Assembly (NCBI RefSeq): GCF_947503385.1 | Contig: NZ_CANNDO010000002.1 | Coordinates: 186,001-250,000, forward strand | Source: an uncultured Tateyamaria sp. | Lineage (GTDB): Bacteria; Pseudomonadota; Alphaproteobacteria; Rhodobacterales; Rhodobacteraceae | Length of the DNA: 64,000 nt | Direction: 5' to 3' | In this document: piece after piece, positions 25,971 to 35,373 of the stretch | How the letters are laid out: each line of letters begins with the position of its first letter | How positions within the stretch are numbered: position 1 is the first letter of the stretch | Notes under the pieces: generated by a model | What the model saw: the letters and a program-made list of their open reading frames with translations, nothing else | What the model was told of the DNA's origin: nothing | Databases searched by the model: none | Program-made: the position numbers and the translations under genes

Positions 25971-25998
25971 GGCCTGAACCATAGGGGCTCAGGCCTCA
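25968..25998 (+). terminator. gyrA: gyrA terminator hairpin containing the stop codon
   Basis: TGAGGCCTGA (25968-25977) and TCAGGCCTCA (25989-25998) form a perfect ten-base-pair stem with an eleven-base loop. The first three bases of the stem are the gyrA stop codon. Only a short T-rich tail follows (GTGTTT). Confidence 0.6.
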
Positions 25999-26054
25999 GG
26001 TGTTTCCCAAATATGGCGTGCGGGCCTTTGCCCGCTCCGCAGGGTTTGGAACGC

Positions 26055-26435
26055 TCAGGGCGATGTCGTGGTAGTGGCCGTGGTCGAACTGTCTGTGCCG
26101 TCACCGCCACCAGCCGCCAGTGCGATGGCCACAACGCCAATTGCCGCGGCACCACCTGCCGTGATCGTACCGCCTTGCAACGCGCCGTTGCCGCCGCCAC
26201 CGCCACCGCCCGCATTGGCCCGGCGGCACAGCCGCGCGACGGTGCCGTCGACCGTTGTCGTATCCGGGCGACAATTATAGGCAACGCCGTCTGCGCCGAT
26301 CACCCGCACGGAATACGTGGTGTCGCCTGTTGCCCCGCCGACGCTTGCTTGCGTCGTGGCCACGGGTTGCGCCTGTGCAGCCATTGCCGCAACACTCGCA
26401 ACGCAGCCCATCAAAGCCGTTTTGTACCGATTCAT
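26055..26435 (-). CDS. Secreted glycine- and threonine-rich protein, unknown function
   Basis: A 126-residue protein with a signal peptide (MNRYKTALMGCVASVAAMAAQAQ). The mature part has a short ordered domain (TTYSVRVIGADGVAYNCRPD) with two cysteines (YNC, RLC), a run of seven glycines, a hydrophobic stretch (AAAIGVVAIALAAGGG) that could span a membrane, and a Thr/Ser tail. No family is recognised. It stands alone between gyrA and the carboxypeptidase gene. Confidence 0.65.
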   Translation of the reverse strand: MNRYKTALMGCVASVAAMAAQAQPVATTQASVGGATGDTTYSVRVIGADGVAYNCRPDTTTVDGTVARLCRRANAGGGGGGGNGALQGGTITAGGAAAIGVVAIALAAGGGDGTDSSTTATTTTSP

Positions 26436-26531
26436 CTTGCGTCCTCACCATTCAGTTCACTGACCGGCAAGGTAGCATGATGCGCAGCGACAGCACGGGG
26501 CAAAGCCCGTTAGACATATCAGACCAGCAGT

Positions 26532-28007
26532 TTAAAGCCGATAGAGCGTGCGGAATTTCGCCTGAAGGTATGCCAGCAATGGTTCTGGACCCGGCGACAT
26601 GCCGCTGGCCTGCGCGATGGTGTCGCGCGGACTGCGCAAGCCGCCGTATTTTTGCAGATTTTCCCGCAGCCACCCCGTGGCCGCCGCCGTGTCACCCACA
26701 GCCAACTGGTCGTCCAGTCCCGGCACCGCCGACCGCAGCGCCTCGTACAGACAACCCGCATAGACATTACCAAGGCTATAGGTCGGAAAGTAGCCGAACA
26801 GTCCGACGGACCAATGCACATCCTGCAAAACGCCGTGTGATGCGCGGTCGACCGCATAGCCAAAGTCAGCCTCAAAACGGTCATTCCACGCCGCCTCGAG
26901 ATCGCGCACGGTCAGATCGCCCGACATCAGCGCCCGCTCCAGATCAAACCGCAGAAGCACGTGCAGATTGTACTGCACCTCATCCGCTTCGGTGCGGATA
27001 TAGCCGTTGGATACGGCATTTACCGCCGCGTAAAAGGCATCTTCGCTGTCGATGCCAAAATCGCCGAACGCATCCCGCATCTGTCCATAAAGCCAGCCCG
27101 TAAAGGCGCGGCTGCGTCCCAACTGGTTTTCGTAGATGCGGCTTTGGCTTTCGTGCACACCCATCGACACGCCCCGGCCCAGAGGGGTCAGCAGATAGGC
27201 CCGGTCGATGTTTTGTTCATAACATGCGTGCCCGACCTCGTGGATGGTCGAGTAAAAACAGTTGAACGGATCGGACGGGTTCGTCCGCGTCGTGATCCGG
27301 ACGTCCAGACCGGACCCTGAAGAGAACGGGTGCACCGCCTTGTCGATGCGCCCATGCGTCTCATCATAGCCAAAAGCGCGGGCCAGGGTGGCACTCAGCC
27401 CAAGCTGGGCGGCCTCGTCAAAGGGTCCCGTGACGCCCTTGGGGGCGGGTTGGTCCAGAATGGCCGCCCGCAACTCGGTCAGACCGGGCCGCAGCGCGCC
27501 GAACATCGCCTCAAGGTCGGCGGCGGTGGTGCCGGGTTCGTAATCCTCAAGCATTGCGTCATAGACGTCACCGCCCTGCGCCAGTGCCTGACCTTCCTGC
27601 CGCTTGAGGCCGATAACTTCGTCCAGAACCGGGGCGAAGGCGGCATAGTCGTCGGCGGCCCGCGCCTCAGCCCATTTGCCCTGTGCGTTCGAAGTGACCT
27701 TTGCGATTGTCGCGGCGAGGTCTGCGGGCACTTTGGACGCGCGCTCAAAATTGCGGCGGATTTCCCGCACCTGCGCCTGCCCTGCGGTGTCCAGCACCGA
27801 CACATCTATCGCCGCCAGCCAGTCGCCAACTTCGGGCGCGGTGCGGCGCGCGTGCAGTACTTTTTCCAGCGCCGCCATTTCTTCACCCCGTTGCGGCGCA
27901 GCGCCGCGGGGCATCACCGTTTCCTGATCCCAGCCAAGACGGCCTGCCACCTGACCCAGCGCCTGCGTATCATGTTCAAACGCAATCAGTTCATCATAGG
28001 CCGTCAT
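26532..28007 (-). CDS. Metallocarboxypeptidase, M32 family
   Basis: A 491-residue zinc (or cobalt) carboxypeptidase that removes C-terminal residues from peptides in the cytosol. The HExxH motif is in STIHEVGHACYEQN near residue 252, and GVHESQSRIYENQLGRSRAF supplies the downstream glutamate. Also typical are LGWDQETVMPRGAAPQRGEEMA and RYTTRFNP-like RITTRTNPSDPF. Length matches the thermostable carboxypeptidase 1 family. ATG 28007 overlaps the ctaA stop (TGATG), so both are in one transcript. Confidence 0.95.
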   Translation of the reverse strand: MTAYDELIAFEHDTQALGQVAGRLGWDQETVMPRGAAPQRGEEMAALEKVLHARRTAPEVGDWLAAIDVSVLDTAGQAQVREIRRNFERASKVPADLAATIAKVTSNAQGKWAEARAADDYAAFAPVLDEVIGLKRQEGQALAQGGDVYDAMLEDYEPGTTAADLEAMFGALRPGLTELRAAILDQPAPKGVTGPFDEAAQLGLSATLARAFGYDETHGRIDKAVHPFSSGSGLDVRITTRTNPSDPFNCFYSTIHEVGHACYEQNIDRAYLLTPLGRGVSMGVHESQSRIYENQLGRSRAFTGWLYGQMRDAFGDFGIDSEDAFYAAVNAVSNGYIRTEADEVQYNLHVLLRFDLERALMSGDLTVRDLEAAWNDRFEADFGYAVDRASHGVLQDVHWSVGLFGYFPTYSLGNVYAGCLYEALRSAVPGLDDQLAVGDTAAATGWLRENLQKYGGLRSPRDTIAQASGMSPGPEPLLAYLQAKFRTLYRL

Positions 28008-29152
28008 CACGCAGTCCCCCGGATCGAAGTTGCAATTGGATAGGCCGCCAGAAAACGTGCCCGCAGGATCAACACCCACAGCACCACAGCGACAAACTGA
28101 TGCGCAATCGCCAATGGCCACGGCGCACCGTACAGCACCGTCATAATGCCCAGCAAGACCTGCAAGGCCAGCATGGCGATCATAGCGTTGAACGCCGTGC
28201 GCGTGCGCATATGCGCCGACCGTCGACCACGCAGCCAGACGACCACCGCGAAAGCTGCCAGCAGATAGCCTGCAACGCGGTGGATGAATTGCACAAGACC
28301 CGGGCTTTCAAAGAAGTTGCGCCACAGCGGCTCCAGCACAAACGCAGTTTGCGGGAACACCTGCCCCCCCATCAGCGGCCAATCGGTGTAGCTGCGGCCC
28401 GCATCAATACCAGCGACCAGCGCACCGATCAGGATCTGCAAAAAGGCGAAATGCATCAACCCGGTCGAGATCGAGAACAGCCGCGCTTCCCTGTTCCGGC
28501 GCGCCTGCATCAGCTCACGTTCCTGACGGCCCAGTTGGAATGTAAACCATGCGATGAACCCCAGAATGACAAAGGCAAGGCCCAGATGCGTGGCAAGACG
28601 GTAGCTCGCCACGTCCACCATGCCTTCACCGCTGGTCACGCCGCTTGCGACCATCCACCAGCCGATCGCCCCCTGCAAACCACCAAGCACGCCAATGCCC
28701 AACAGCTTGGGCGTCCAGCCTGCCGGAATCTGGCGGCGCACAAGGAACCACAAAAAGCCCACGGCCCAGACAAGGCCAATCACGCGGCCCAGTTGCCGGT
28801 GCCCCCATTCCCACCAATAGATGACCTTGAAATCGGCCATGGTCATCCACTGGTTCTGGATGCGCCATTCGTCGATGGCCTTGTACTTGTCAAATTCGGA
28901 TTGCCAGTCCGCCGCGCTGAGCGGCGGGATTGCCCCGGTGATCGGACGCCATTCCGTGATGCTCAGCCCACTATCGGTCAGGCGTGTCAGCCCGCCCACG
29001 GCGATCATCACCACCACAAGCACAAACAGGATCATCAGCCAGACGCGAATGGCACCACGTGCGCCGCCGCGGCCCTTGTCGATCACACCTGTTTCGGCCA
29101 CCTGTTTTTCGGTGGTGCCAACCTCTTCGAAAATGCTGCGCTGTCTTGCCAT
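28007..29152 (-). CDS. ctaA: Heme A synthase
   Basis: A 381-residue membrane enzyme that oxidises the C8 methyl of heme O to make heme A for aa3-type cytochrome oxidase. Eight transmembrane helices are visible, with the signatures VGGLTRLTDSGLSITEWRP, the conserved EWGHRQLGR and FIHRVAGYL, each providing a heme-ligand histidine, and HQFVAVVLW. It belongs to the alphaproteobacterial type 2 group. The ATG at 29152 (MARQRSIFEE) follows GATGGGG; an in-frame ATG at 29164 also exists. Confidence 0.95.
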   Translation of the reverse strand: MARQRSIFEEVGTTEKQVAETGVIDKGRGGARGAIRVWLMILFVLVVVMIAVGGLTRLTDSGLSITEWRPITGAIPPLSAADWQSEFDKYKAIDEWRIQNQWMTMADFKVIYWWEWGHRQLGRVIGLVWAVGFLWFLVRRQIPAGWTPKLLGIGVLGGLQGAIGWWMVASGVTSGEGMVDVASYRLATHLGLAFVILGFIAWFTFQLGRQERELMQARRNREARLFSISTGLMHFAFLQILIGALVAGIDAGRSYTDWPLMGGQVFPQTAFVLEPLWRNFFESPGLVQFIHRVAGYLLAAFAVVVWLRGRRSAHMRTRTAFNAMIAMLALQVLLGIMTVLYGAPWPLAIAHQFVAVVLWVLILRARFLAAYPIATSIRGTA

Positions 29153-29211
29153 GCCCGGCCCCATCTGATGTTACCGCGCAACCTATGTCGCGCCGTGCAG
29201 GGCGTCCAGCG

Positions 29212-29940
29212 TCAGCGCCGATTTGCCCAGCGGACCATCTGACGCAGCATCCCGTGCAAGGTCTGTGCATCGGACCGTGTCAGCGGCATCCGACTCCAGA
29301 GATTGCGTAGATTTACCTTCATGCTGGCGGCTTTGTGCTCGGGATAAAAGAACCCCGCTTCGTCCAGCCGTTCCTCGAAATGGCGGGCCAGATGGTCGAT
29401 CTCTTCGACGCGGGCCCAATCGGTGCCCGCCATTTCGGTGGTCCGGTGCACGACGTCGGCGCTGGCCCGCATCCATTCATAGCCCACCAGCAGCACGCAT
29501 TGCGCAAGGTTCAGCGACGGAAAGGCCGGATTCACCGGCACCGAAATGATCGCGTTGGCCTGCACGATATCCTCGTTCTCAAGCCCTGCCCGCTCGGGCC
29601 CGAACATCACGGCCACATGACCACCTTCGGCAATCCGGCGCGCGGCGTCCTGCATTGCAGCTTCCGGGCTCAGGACCTCCTTGGTCATGTCCCGTGGGCG
29701 CGCGGTGGTGGCATAGACATAGGTGCAGTCCGCCAGCGCAGCGGACAGATCGTCAAACACCGGCGCTGCATCCAGTACCCGCCCCGCCCCGCTGGCCATC
29801 GCAACGGCTGACGGGTTCGGCCAGCCGTCCCGGGGACCCACAATACGCATCCGGTCGAGGCCAAAATTCAGCATCGCCCGCGCGGATGCGCCGATATTCT
29901 CGCCCATCTGGGGCCGCGTCAGAACAAAGGTCGGTGTCAT
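29212..29940 (-). CDS. trmJ: tRNA (cytidine/uridine-2'-O-)-methyltransferase TrmJ
   Basis: A 242-residue SPOUT methyltransferase that methylates ribose 32 of tRNAs with SAM. The three knot motifs are LTRPQMGENIGASARAMLNF (motif 1), VAVMFGPERAGLENEDI (motif 2) and ISVPVNPAFPSLNLAQCVLL (motif 3). The C-terminal extension is the length expected for TrmJ. It lies upstream of ctaA on the same strand with a 60-base gap. Confidence 0.92.
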   Translation of the reverse strand: MTPTFVLTRPQMGENIGASARAMLNFGLDRMRIVGPRDGWPNPSAVAMASGAGRVLDAAPVFDDLSAALADCTYVYATTARPRDMTKEVLSPEAAMQDAARRIAEGGHVAVMFGPERAGLENEDIVQANAIISVPVNPAFPSLNLAQCVLLVGYEWMRASADVVHRTTEMAGTDWARVEEIDHLARHFEERLDEAGFFYPEHKAASMKVNLRNLWSRMPLTRSDAQTLHGMLRQMVRWANRR

Positions 29941-30088
29941 GGCAGGCGTCTATCCCGCACACCGCACCCAAGGCAAGGGCACGCGTCCGCCCCGTCTCTG
30001 TCCCAAAAAAATCCTCGCCGAAGGCATAAAAGTTTCAAATCCCAACGCTTTCCGCTAGTGCTGCGCCCAAACCAAAAGGACCACGCCA

Positions 30089-30703
30089 ATGCGCCAGCCC
30101 GAGCAGCCACAACTCTACCTGCTGACCCCGCCCGTGATCGAACTGTCACAGTTCCCCGACATGCTGGCGCGGGTGCTCGACACGCATCCTGCCGCTTGCA
30201 TCCGGCTGGCGCTGGCCACTCGGGACGAGGACAGGATTTCGCGCGCCGCTGACGTGTGTCGCGCGGTGGCCCATGCCCGCGATGTAGCCATTGTGGTGGA
30301 CGATCACACCAGCCTTGCGACGCGGCTGGGGCTGGATGGCGTGCACCTCACGGATGCCGCCCGGTCTGTGCGCGACGCGCGCAAGGTGTTGGGACCGGAC
30401 GCGATTGTCGGCAGCTTTTGCGGCACCTCGCGGCACGATGGCATGACCGCTGGCGAGGCGGGTGCCGATTACGTTTCCTTTGGTCCGCTCACCGCGCCGG
30501 GTGAGGAAGAGGCCGCGGGCACCGAACTCTTTGCATGGTGGACCGAGATGATCGAGGTGCCGGTCGTCGCCGAAGGTGGCATGACGCCCGCCCATGTGGC
30601 CGCGCTGGCGCAGATCACGGACTTTCTGGCCGTCGGAGAGGAGATTTGGGGCCACGACGATCCCGCCGCAGCCCTGTCCGATCTGTTGCAGCCCTTGAGT
30701 TAA
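30089..30703 (+). CDS. thiE: Thiamine-phosphate synthase family protein
   Basis: A 204-residue TIM-barrel protein of the ThiE/TenI family. It shows LYLLTPP at the N-terminus, then IVVDDHTSLATRLGLDGVHL, SFCGTSRHDGMTAGEAGADYVSFGPL and VPVVAEGGMTP. The family joins HMP-diphosphate and thiazole phosphate. Several diphosphate-binding residues of true ThiE (the SxH motif around residue 110) are altered to GTSRHD, so a side function cannot be excluded. No other thi gene is close. The 3' end touches the HupE gene on the other strand. Confidence 0.75.
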   Translation: MRQPEQPQLYLLTPPVIELSQFPDMLARVLDTHPAACIRLALATRDEDRISRAADVCRAVAHARDVAIVVDDHTSLATRLGLDGVHLTDAARSVRDARKVLGPDAIVGSFCGTSRHDGMTAGEAGADYVSFGPLTAPGEEEAAGTELFAWWTEMIEVPVVAEGGMTPAHVAALAQITDFLAVGEEIWGHDDPAAALSDLLQPLS

Positions 30704-31899
30704 AGCAACGTGCGTTCAATCACCCAATAGAGCGCGATGACAGCGATGATCAGCGACCCGGTCATCGACCACGCGCGAAACATCACCGGATATTCCTCGA
30801 CCACGCCTTCGACCCCGTCGAGCTTGGCCATATCCGCTGCGCGGCAGCCCAGCCAAAGGGCAAACGCCGCCATGGCAATCACGGCCAGCTGGCCCAGTTC
30901 CACACCGACGTTAAATCCGATCAGCGCGGGAATGAACGTGCCTTCGGGCAGTCCAAACTCCCCCAGCACAGAGGCAAAACCCAACCCGTGCAACAGGCCA
31001 AAGCCGAACACGATCAGCGGACGCCATGTGTTCATGCCACGGGCAAAGATGTTTTCGACCGCGACATAGACAATCGACGCAGCAATCAGTGGCTCGACGA
31101 TTGATCCCGGCACGTTCACCAATCCCAGCGCCCCAAGCGCCAGCGTCACCGTGTGCGCCAGCGTAAACGCACTGACCTGCCACAACAGCGGCCCCAGCCG
31201 CGTGGACAGGAAAAACAGGCCCAGCACAAACAGGATATGGTCAAGGCCTTTGGGCAGGATGTGGTCAAAGCCCACAGGGACATAATCGGCAAAGGTCTGC
31301 CAGCCCGTGGCTGCATCGCCACCAGCAAGCGCAATAAGCCCGCTCGACCCGCCGCCCGAGATCAGGCCGGTAAACGGCTCCTCGACCCCTTGTTGGCGCA
31401 GAATGAGATTGCCGGCCCCGTCCGGCCATTCCAACTGAATACCAGTGGCATCGCGTGGGATGTCGCCGGTCAGCACAACTTCGGACAAGCGCGGCAATTC
31501 AAGATTGCGCACTTCCGGAACGGTGACCGACACCAGCGACAGGTCAACGGACTGGAGCGTGCGCAGCATCGGCAACGCGTTCCACCGATCCACCAATTCT
31601 GGCATCCGCGCCGCGACCGCGTCCCCGGACAGCGCCCGCAGGGCATCATAATCCTCGGCGTTTTCAAGAGTGTCCGTGTCCAGAACACCATCAAGATCAA
31701 TGCCGGACAACTGCGCCTCAATGTTCAGCCGCATGATCAGTTCGACCTGCCCGTCCGCTACGGTCAGATCGGCAATGCTGGGCACAACTTCGTGAGATGC
31801 GGCTTGTCCGACACTCAACGCCAGCCAAAGGCTTGACACCGCCGCCCAATGCCACAGGCTTGCGTACAGATTTTCCAAAGGCTTCGCCATGTTCCTCAT
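30700..31899 (-). CDS. HupE/UreJ-family membrane protein
   Basis: A 399-residue protein with a signal peptide (WAAVSSLWLALSVGQAASHE), a periplasmic domain of about 190 residues and a C-terminal HupE/UreJ domain of six to seven helices that contains KGLDHILFVLGLF, HTVTLALGALGL and FGLLHGLGFA. The His/Asp residues in these helices fit a nickel/cobalt permease. The ATG at 31899 has GAGGAAG seven bases upstream. It faces the DUF4198 gene head to head with an 11-base overlap of the two coding starts. Confidence 0.85.
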   Translation of the reverse strand: MRNMAKPLENLYASLWHWAAVSSLWLALSVGQAASHEVVPSIADLTVADGQVELIMRLNIEAQLSGIDLDGVLDTDTLENAEDYDALRALSGDAVAARMPELVDRWNALPMLRTLQSVDLSLVSVTVPEVRNLELPRLSEVVLTGDIPRDATGIQLEWPDGAGNLILRQQGVEEPFTGLISGGGSSGLIALAGGDAATGWQTFADYVPVGFDHILPKGLDHILFVLGLFFLSTRLGPLLWQVSAFTLAHTVTLALGALGLVNVPGSIVEPLIAASIVYVAVENIFARGMNTWRPLIVFGFGLLHGLGFASVLGEFGLPEGTFIPALIGFNVGVELGQLAVIAMAAFALWLGCRAADMAKLDGVEGVVEEYPVMFRAWSMTGSLIIAVIALYWVIERTLL

Positions 31900-32695
31900 C
31901 CGTCTCTTCCTCACTGGTTGGTGCGCCATCTTCGCATCCATTGCAACCGCCCACGAATTCTGGATCGAGGCGGAACGCTATCAGGTCCCCGCGGGCCAGA
32001 ACATCGTGGCACGGTTCAAAAACGGTGAAACCTTCGAAGGTGTTTCACTGAGCTATTTCGACCGCAGCACGCAGCGCTTTGAACTGGTGACCGATGGGGT
32101 CGCCGCACCGGTGACACCACGTCTTGGCGACAACCCTGCGCTGGATGTTCCGGCACCCGGCGATGGGCTTGCCGTTGTGCTGCACGAAACGACCCCGTCC
32201 TTTGTGACGTATAAACGCTGGGCCAAGTTTCAGAAATTCGCCGATCACAAGGATTTTGCAGGCTGGCGGGCGCAACATGATGCGTTGGGATTTCCGCCGC
32301 CGCCCTTCAAGGAACGCTACACCCGTCACGCCAAGGCGCTGATCGCCGTGGGCGACGACGGCGCGGGCGCGGATGCGCGCTATGGCCTGCTGACCGAGTT
32401 TGTGGCGCTGACCAACCCCTATGTGCCCGGCTTTAACAATGTGATGCGGGTGCAGGTGCATTACGGTGATGCCACGCGGCCGGATGCGCAGGTCGAAGTG
32501 TTCGACCGTGCGCCCGACGACAGTGTGACGGTCACGCTGTACCGCACCGATGCCGACGGCATCGCGGCGGTCCCCGTTACGCCCGGCCACGACTATCTGT
32601 TCGATGCGGTTGTGCTGGAACCCATCGCCGGGGATGAGACCGCCGTCTGGGACACACATTGGGCGGCGCTGACCTTCTCGGTGCCCGCGCAGTAG
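31889..32695 (+). CDS. Periplasmic DUF4198 protein, probable metal-handling partner of HupE
   Basis: A 268-residue exported protein: a signal peptide (FLIRLFLTGWCAIFASIATAHEF) with the typical mature start HEFWIEAERY. DUF4198 domains are beta-rich, often lie with nickel/cobalt transport genes, and are thought to bind metal or another ligand outside the membrane. The first mature residue is a His, which could serve as an N-terminal metal site. AAAGG is seven bases before the ATG. The neighbouring HupE gene supports a shared metal-uptake role. Confidence 0.8.
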   Translation: MFLIRLFLTGWCAIFASIATAHEFWIEAERYQVPAGQNIVARFKNGETFEGVSLSYFDRSTQRFELVTDGVAAPVTPRLGDNPALDVPAPGDGLAVVLHETTPSFVTYKRWAKFQKFADHKDFAGWRAQHDALGFPPPPFKERYTRHAKALIAVGDDGAGADARYGLLTEFVALTNPYVPGFNNVMRVQVHYGDATRPDAQVEVFDRAPDDSVTVTLYRTDADGIAAVPVTPGHDYLFDAVVLEPIAGDETAVWDTHWAALTFSVPAQ

Positions 32696-32733
32696 CCCTT
32701 GTTCTTCGCAGGCGCGGGGTGCACAACCGCCCC

Positions 32734-33627
32734 ATGACGCGCAGTCCTGATATCCTTTGCATCGGTTCGGTCCTTTGGGACGTGATCGGTCGCGCGCCGC
32801 TCGCCATGCGCCAAGGGTCGGACGTGCCGGGCCGCATCACCCGCCTGCCCGGCGGGGTGGCGATGAACATCGCCATGACGCTGGCCCGGTTCGGCCTGAC
32901 GCCCGCCCTGCTGACCGCCATTGGACGCGACGCCGAAGGCGACGAGTTGATCAATGCCTGTACCGCGCGGGGGCTGATCACCGATACGGTCTACCGTTCG
33001 GACGATTTGCCCACTGACCAGTATATGGCCGTCGAAGGGGCCAACGGCCTGATCGCCGCCATCGCGGACGCGCATTCACTGGAAAGCGCGGGGGCAAAGA
33101 TCCTGCGCCCGCTGCTGGACGGCACCATCGCGACCAGCGACGCGCCCTATAGCGGGCTTGCGGCCCTTGACGGCAACCTGACCATCGACCTGCTGAACGA
33201 GATCGCATCAAGCCCGGTTTTGGCGCAGGCAGACCTGCGCGTGGCGCCCGCCTCACCCGGCAAGGCCGAACGGTTGATCCCGTTTCTCAGCCACGGGCGT
33301 GGCACGCTTTATGTGAACCTCGAAGAGGCGGGGCTGTTGTGCCAGCGCAGCTTTGCCAGCTCTGCGGAAGCGGCCCGGGGCGTGCTTGACCGGGGCGCGG
33401 CCCGTGTCCTGGTGACAGACGGGGGCGACACGGCTACCGTCGGCGGTCCTGACGGGCTGCACAGCGCCACGCCGCCGCAGGTGCTGGTCACGCGGGTGAC
33501 GGGCGCGGGCGATACATTCATGGCCGCCCATATCGCCGCCGAGATGCGCGGCGCGGCACCGGATGCAGCCCTTGCCCAAGCGCTGGAGACAGCGGCCAAT
33601 TATGTTTCAGGAAAGACACCGGGATGA
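32734..33627 (+). CDS. psuK: Pseudouridine kinase (PfkB family)
   Basis: A 297-residue sugar kinase that phosphorylates pseudouridine at the 5' position. The PfkB signatures are LCIGSVLWDVIGR, PGGVAMNIAMTLARFG and near the end VTRVTGAGDTFMAAHIAAE, where Asp in GAGD is the catalytic base. ATG 32734 (MTRSPD) gives the standard length. The gene overlaps psuG by four bases (ATGA), which sets its substrate as pseudouridine more firmly than sequence alone. Confidence 0.9.
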   Translation: MTRSPDILCIGSVLWDVIGRAPLAMRQGSDVPGRITRLPGGVAMNIAMTLARFGLTPALLTAIGRDAEGDELINACTARGLITDTVYRSDDLPTDQYMAVEGANGLIAAIADAHSLESAGAKILRPLLDGTIATSDAPYSGLAALDGNLTIDLLNEIASSPVLAQADLRVAPASPGKAERLIPFLSHGRGTLYVNLEEAGLLCQRSFASSAEAARGVLDRGAARVLVTDGGDTATVGGPDGLHSATPPQVLVTRVTGAGDTFMAAHIAAEMRGAAPDAALAQALETAANYVSGKTPG

Positions 33628-34544
33628 CCCTTTTTACCCCTTCCCCCGAAGTGGCGCAGGCGCTGGAACAAGGCGCGCCTGTTGTGGCCCTCGAAAGCAC
33701 CATTATCACCCACGGGATGCCGTGGCCGCAAAACCTCGATGTTGCCCGGCAGGTCGAGGCGGATGTGCGCGCCGCAGGTGCGGTGCCCGCCACAATGGCG
33801 GTGATCAATGGCACCTTGCATGTCGGGTTGACGGACACACAGCTTGAAACGCTGGCACAGGCCCAGAACGTGGCCAAGCTCAGCCGTGCGGATATGGCCG
33901 TATGCATGGCCGCAGGCGGCACTGGGGCCACGACTGTTGCCGCCACGATGATTGCCGCGCGCATCGCCGGTATCGCGGTCTTTGCCACCGGGGGCATCGG
34001 TGGCGTGCACAAAGGGGCCGAACACAGCTTTGACATCTCTGCCGATCTGATGGAACTGGCGCAGAGCCCCGTGACAGTTGTGGCCGCCGGGGCCAAGGCG
34101 ATCCTCGACATCCCCAAAACGCTCGAAGTGCTCGAAACCCAAGGCGTGGCCGTGATTGCCTTTGGTCAGGACGACATGCCCGCCTTCTGGTCGCGCAGTG
34201 CCGGGATCAAGGCACCGCTGCGGATGGACAGCGCCGCCGACATCGCCGCAGCCCACGCCATGCGCGCCCGGCTGGGCCTGCCCGGCGGGCAGCTTGTGGC
34301 CAACCCGATCCCGACCAACGCCGAGATCGACCGCGAGACGCTTGCCCCGATTATCGCCCGCGCCGCGGCGGATGCGGAGGCGCATGGCATCACCGGCAAG
34401 GGTGTCACGCCCTACCTGTTGCAGCGTATCTTCGAGTTGACCGAAGGCCGGTCACTTGAGGCCAATATCGCACTGGTTCGCAACAATGCCCGGCTTGCGG
34501 CGGAAATAGCCACGAATTTGGGCAGTGCCACGCGCCAAACATGA
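33624..34544 (+). CDS. psuG: Pseudouridine-5'-phosphate glycosidase
   Basis: A 306-residue enzyme that cleaves the C-C bond of pseudouridine 5'-phosphate to uracil and ribose 5-phosphate. Family motifs include PVVALESTIITHGMPWPQN, TAATTVAATM-like GTGATTVAATMIAAR, FATGGIGGVHKGAE and the phosphate-binding KAILDIPKTLEVLETQGV. The catalytic lysine is in LSRAD/KAILD. It is translationally coupled to psuK, so the pair forms a complete salvage route for pseudouridine from RNA turnover. Confidence 0.96.
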   Translation: MTLFTPSPEVAQALEQGAPVVALESTIITHGMPWPQNLDVARQVEADVRAAGAVPATMAVINGTLHVGLTDTQLETLAQAQNVAKLSRADMAVCMAAGGTGATTVAATMIAARIAGIAVFATGGIGGVHKGAEHSFDISADLMELAQSPVTVVAAGAKAILDIPKTLEVLETQGVAVIAFGQDDMPAFWSRSAGIKAPLRMDSAADIAAAHAMRARLGLPGGQLVANPIPTNAEIDRETLAPIIARAAADAEAHGITGKGVTPYLLQRIFELTEGRSLEANIALVRNNARLAAEIATNLGSATRQT

Positions 34545-34616
34545 CCCAATCCGCGCAAGGCATTGTAGTTGCTGGCCCGCTCGCCTAACTAGGCAACGCA
34601 ACTGCAGGCCGACCAC

Positions 34617-35366
34617 ATGAACACACCCTTTGACCCAGACACGCCCCGCCGCCCGGGTCTTATCGCGCGGCTTCGGGCGTCGTTCTTGACGGGGCTCGTG
34701 GTCATCGCTCCGGTGGGGCTGACCATTTGGCTGATCTGGACCGTGATCGGCTGGGTCGATGGCTTTGTCTGGCCACTGGTGCCGACCGCGTGGCAACCCG
34801 ATTCCATTGTGAACTACTGGCTGGGCAATCCCCGCTTTGTTGTGGGACCCGACGGCACACGCGTGCCCAACGAAGACTGGGTCCGCGTGAATGTGCGCGG
34901 TGTGGGCGTCATCGTTTTCCTGCTGTTCACCGTGTTCATCGGCTGGGTCGCCAAAGGGTATATCGGCAGATCACTGATCCGCTGGGCAGAACATGTGGTC
35001 GAACGCACACCCGTGGTCCGGTCCATCTATTCCGGGATCAAGCAGATCTCTGAGACGGTGTTTGCACAATCCGAACGGTCCTTTGAACAGGCCTGCCTGA
35101 TTGAATATCCGCGCAAGGGCATCTGGGCGATCGGGTTCATCTCTACAACCGCCAAGGGCGAGGTCAGCGCCAAGGGTGGCAACACCGGTGAGATGCTCAG
35201 CATCTTTGTGCCCACCACTCCGAACCCGACATCCGGCTTTCTGCTGTTTCTGCCCGAAGAGGACGTGATCCCGCTCGATATGTCGGTCGAGGATGCGGCG
35301 AAGCTCGTGATTTCCGCGGGCCTCGTCTATCCCAACGGCAAGGACCCGACCGAGCCGCCACGCTGA
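34617..35366 (+). CDS. DUF502 family membrane protein
   Basis: A 249-residue inner-membrane protein. Two transmembrane helices (LTGLVVIAPVGLTIWLIWTVIGW and GVIVFLLFTVFIGWVAKGYIG) precede a cytoplasmic domain with the DUF502 signature RTPVVRSIYSGIKQISETVF and PNPTSGFLLFLPEEDVIPLDMSVEDAAKLVISAG. The family is widespread and its function is not established. It begins 70 bases after psuG on the same strand and may share its transcript. Confidence 0.88.
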   Translation: MNTPFDPDTPRRPGLIARLRASFLTGLVVIAPVGLTIWLIWTVIGWVDGFVWPLVPTAWQPDSIVNYWLGNPRFVVGPDGTRVPNEDWVRVNVRGVGVIVFLLFTVFIGWVAKGYIGRSLIRWAEHVVERTPVVRSIYSGIKQISETVFAQSERSFEQACLIEYPRKGIWAIGFISTTAKGEVSAKGGNTGEMLSIFVPTTPNPTSGFLLFLPEEDVIPLDMSVEDAAKLVISAGLVYPNGKDPTEPPR

Positions 35367-35373
35367 TCCGGCG

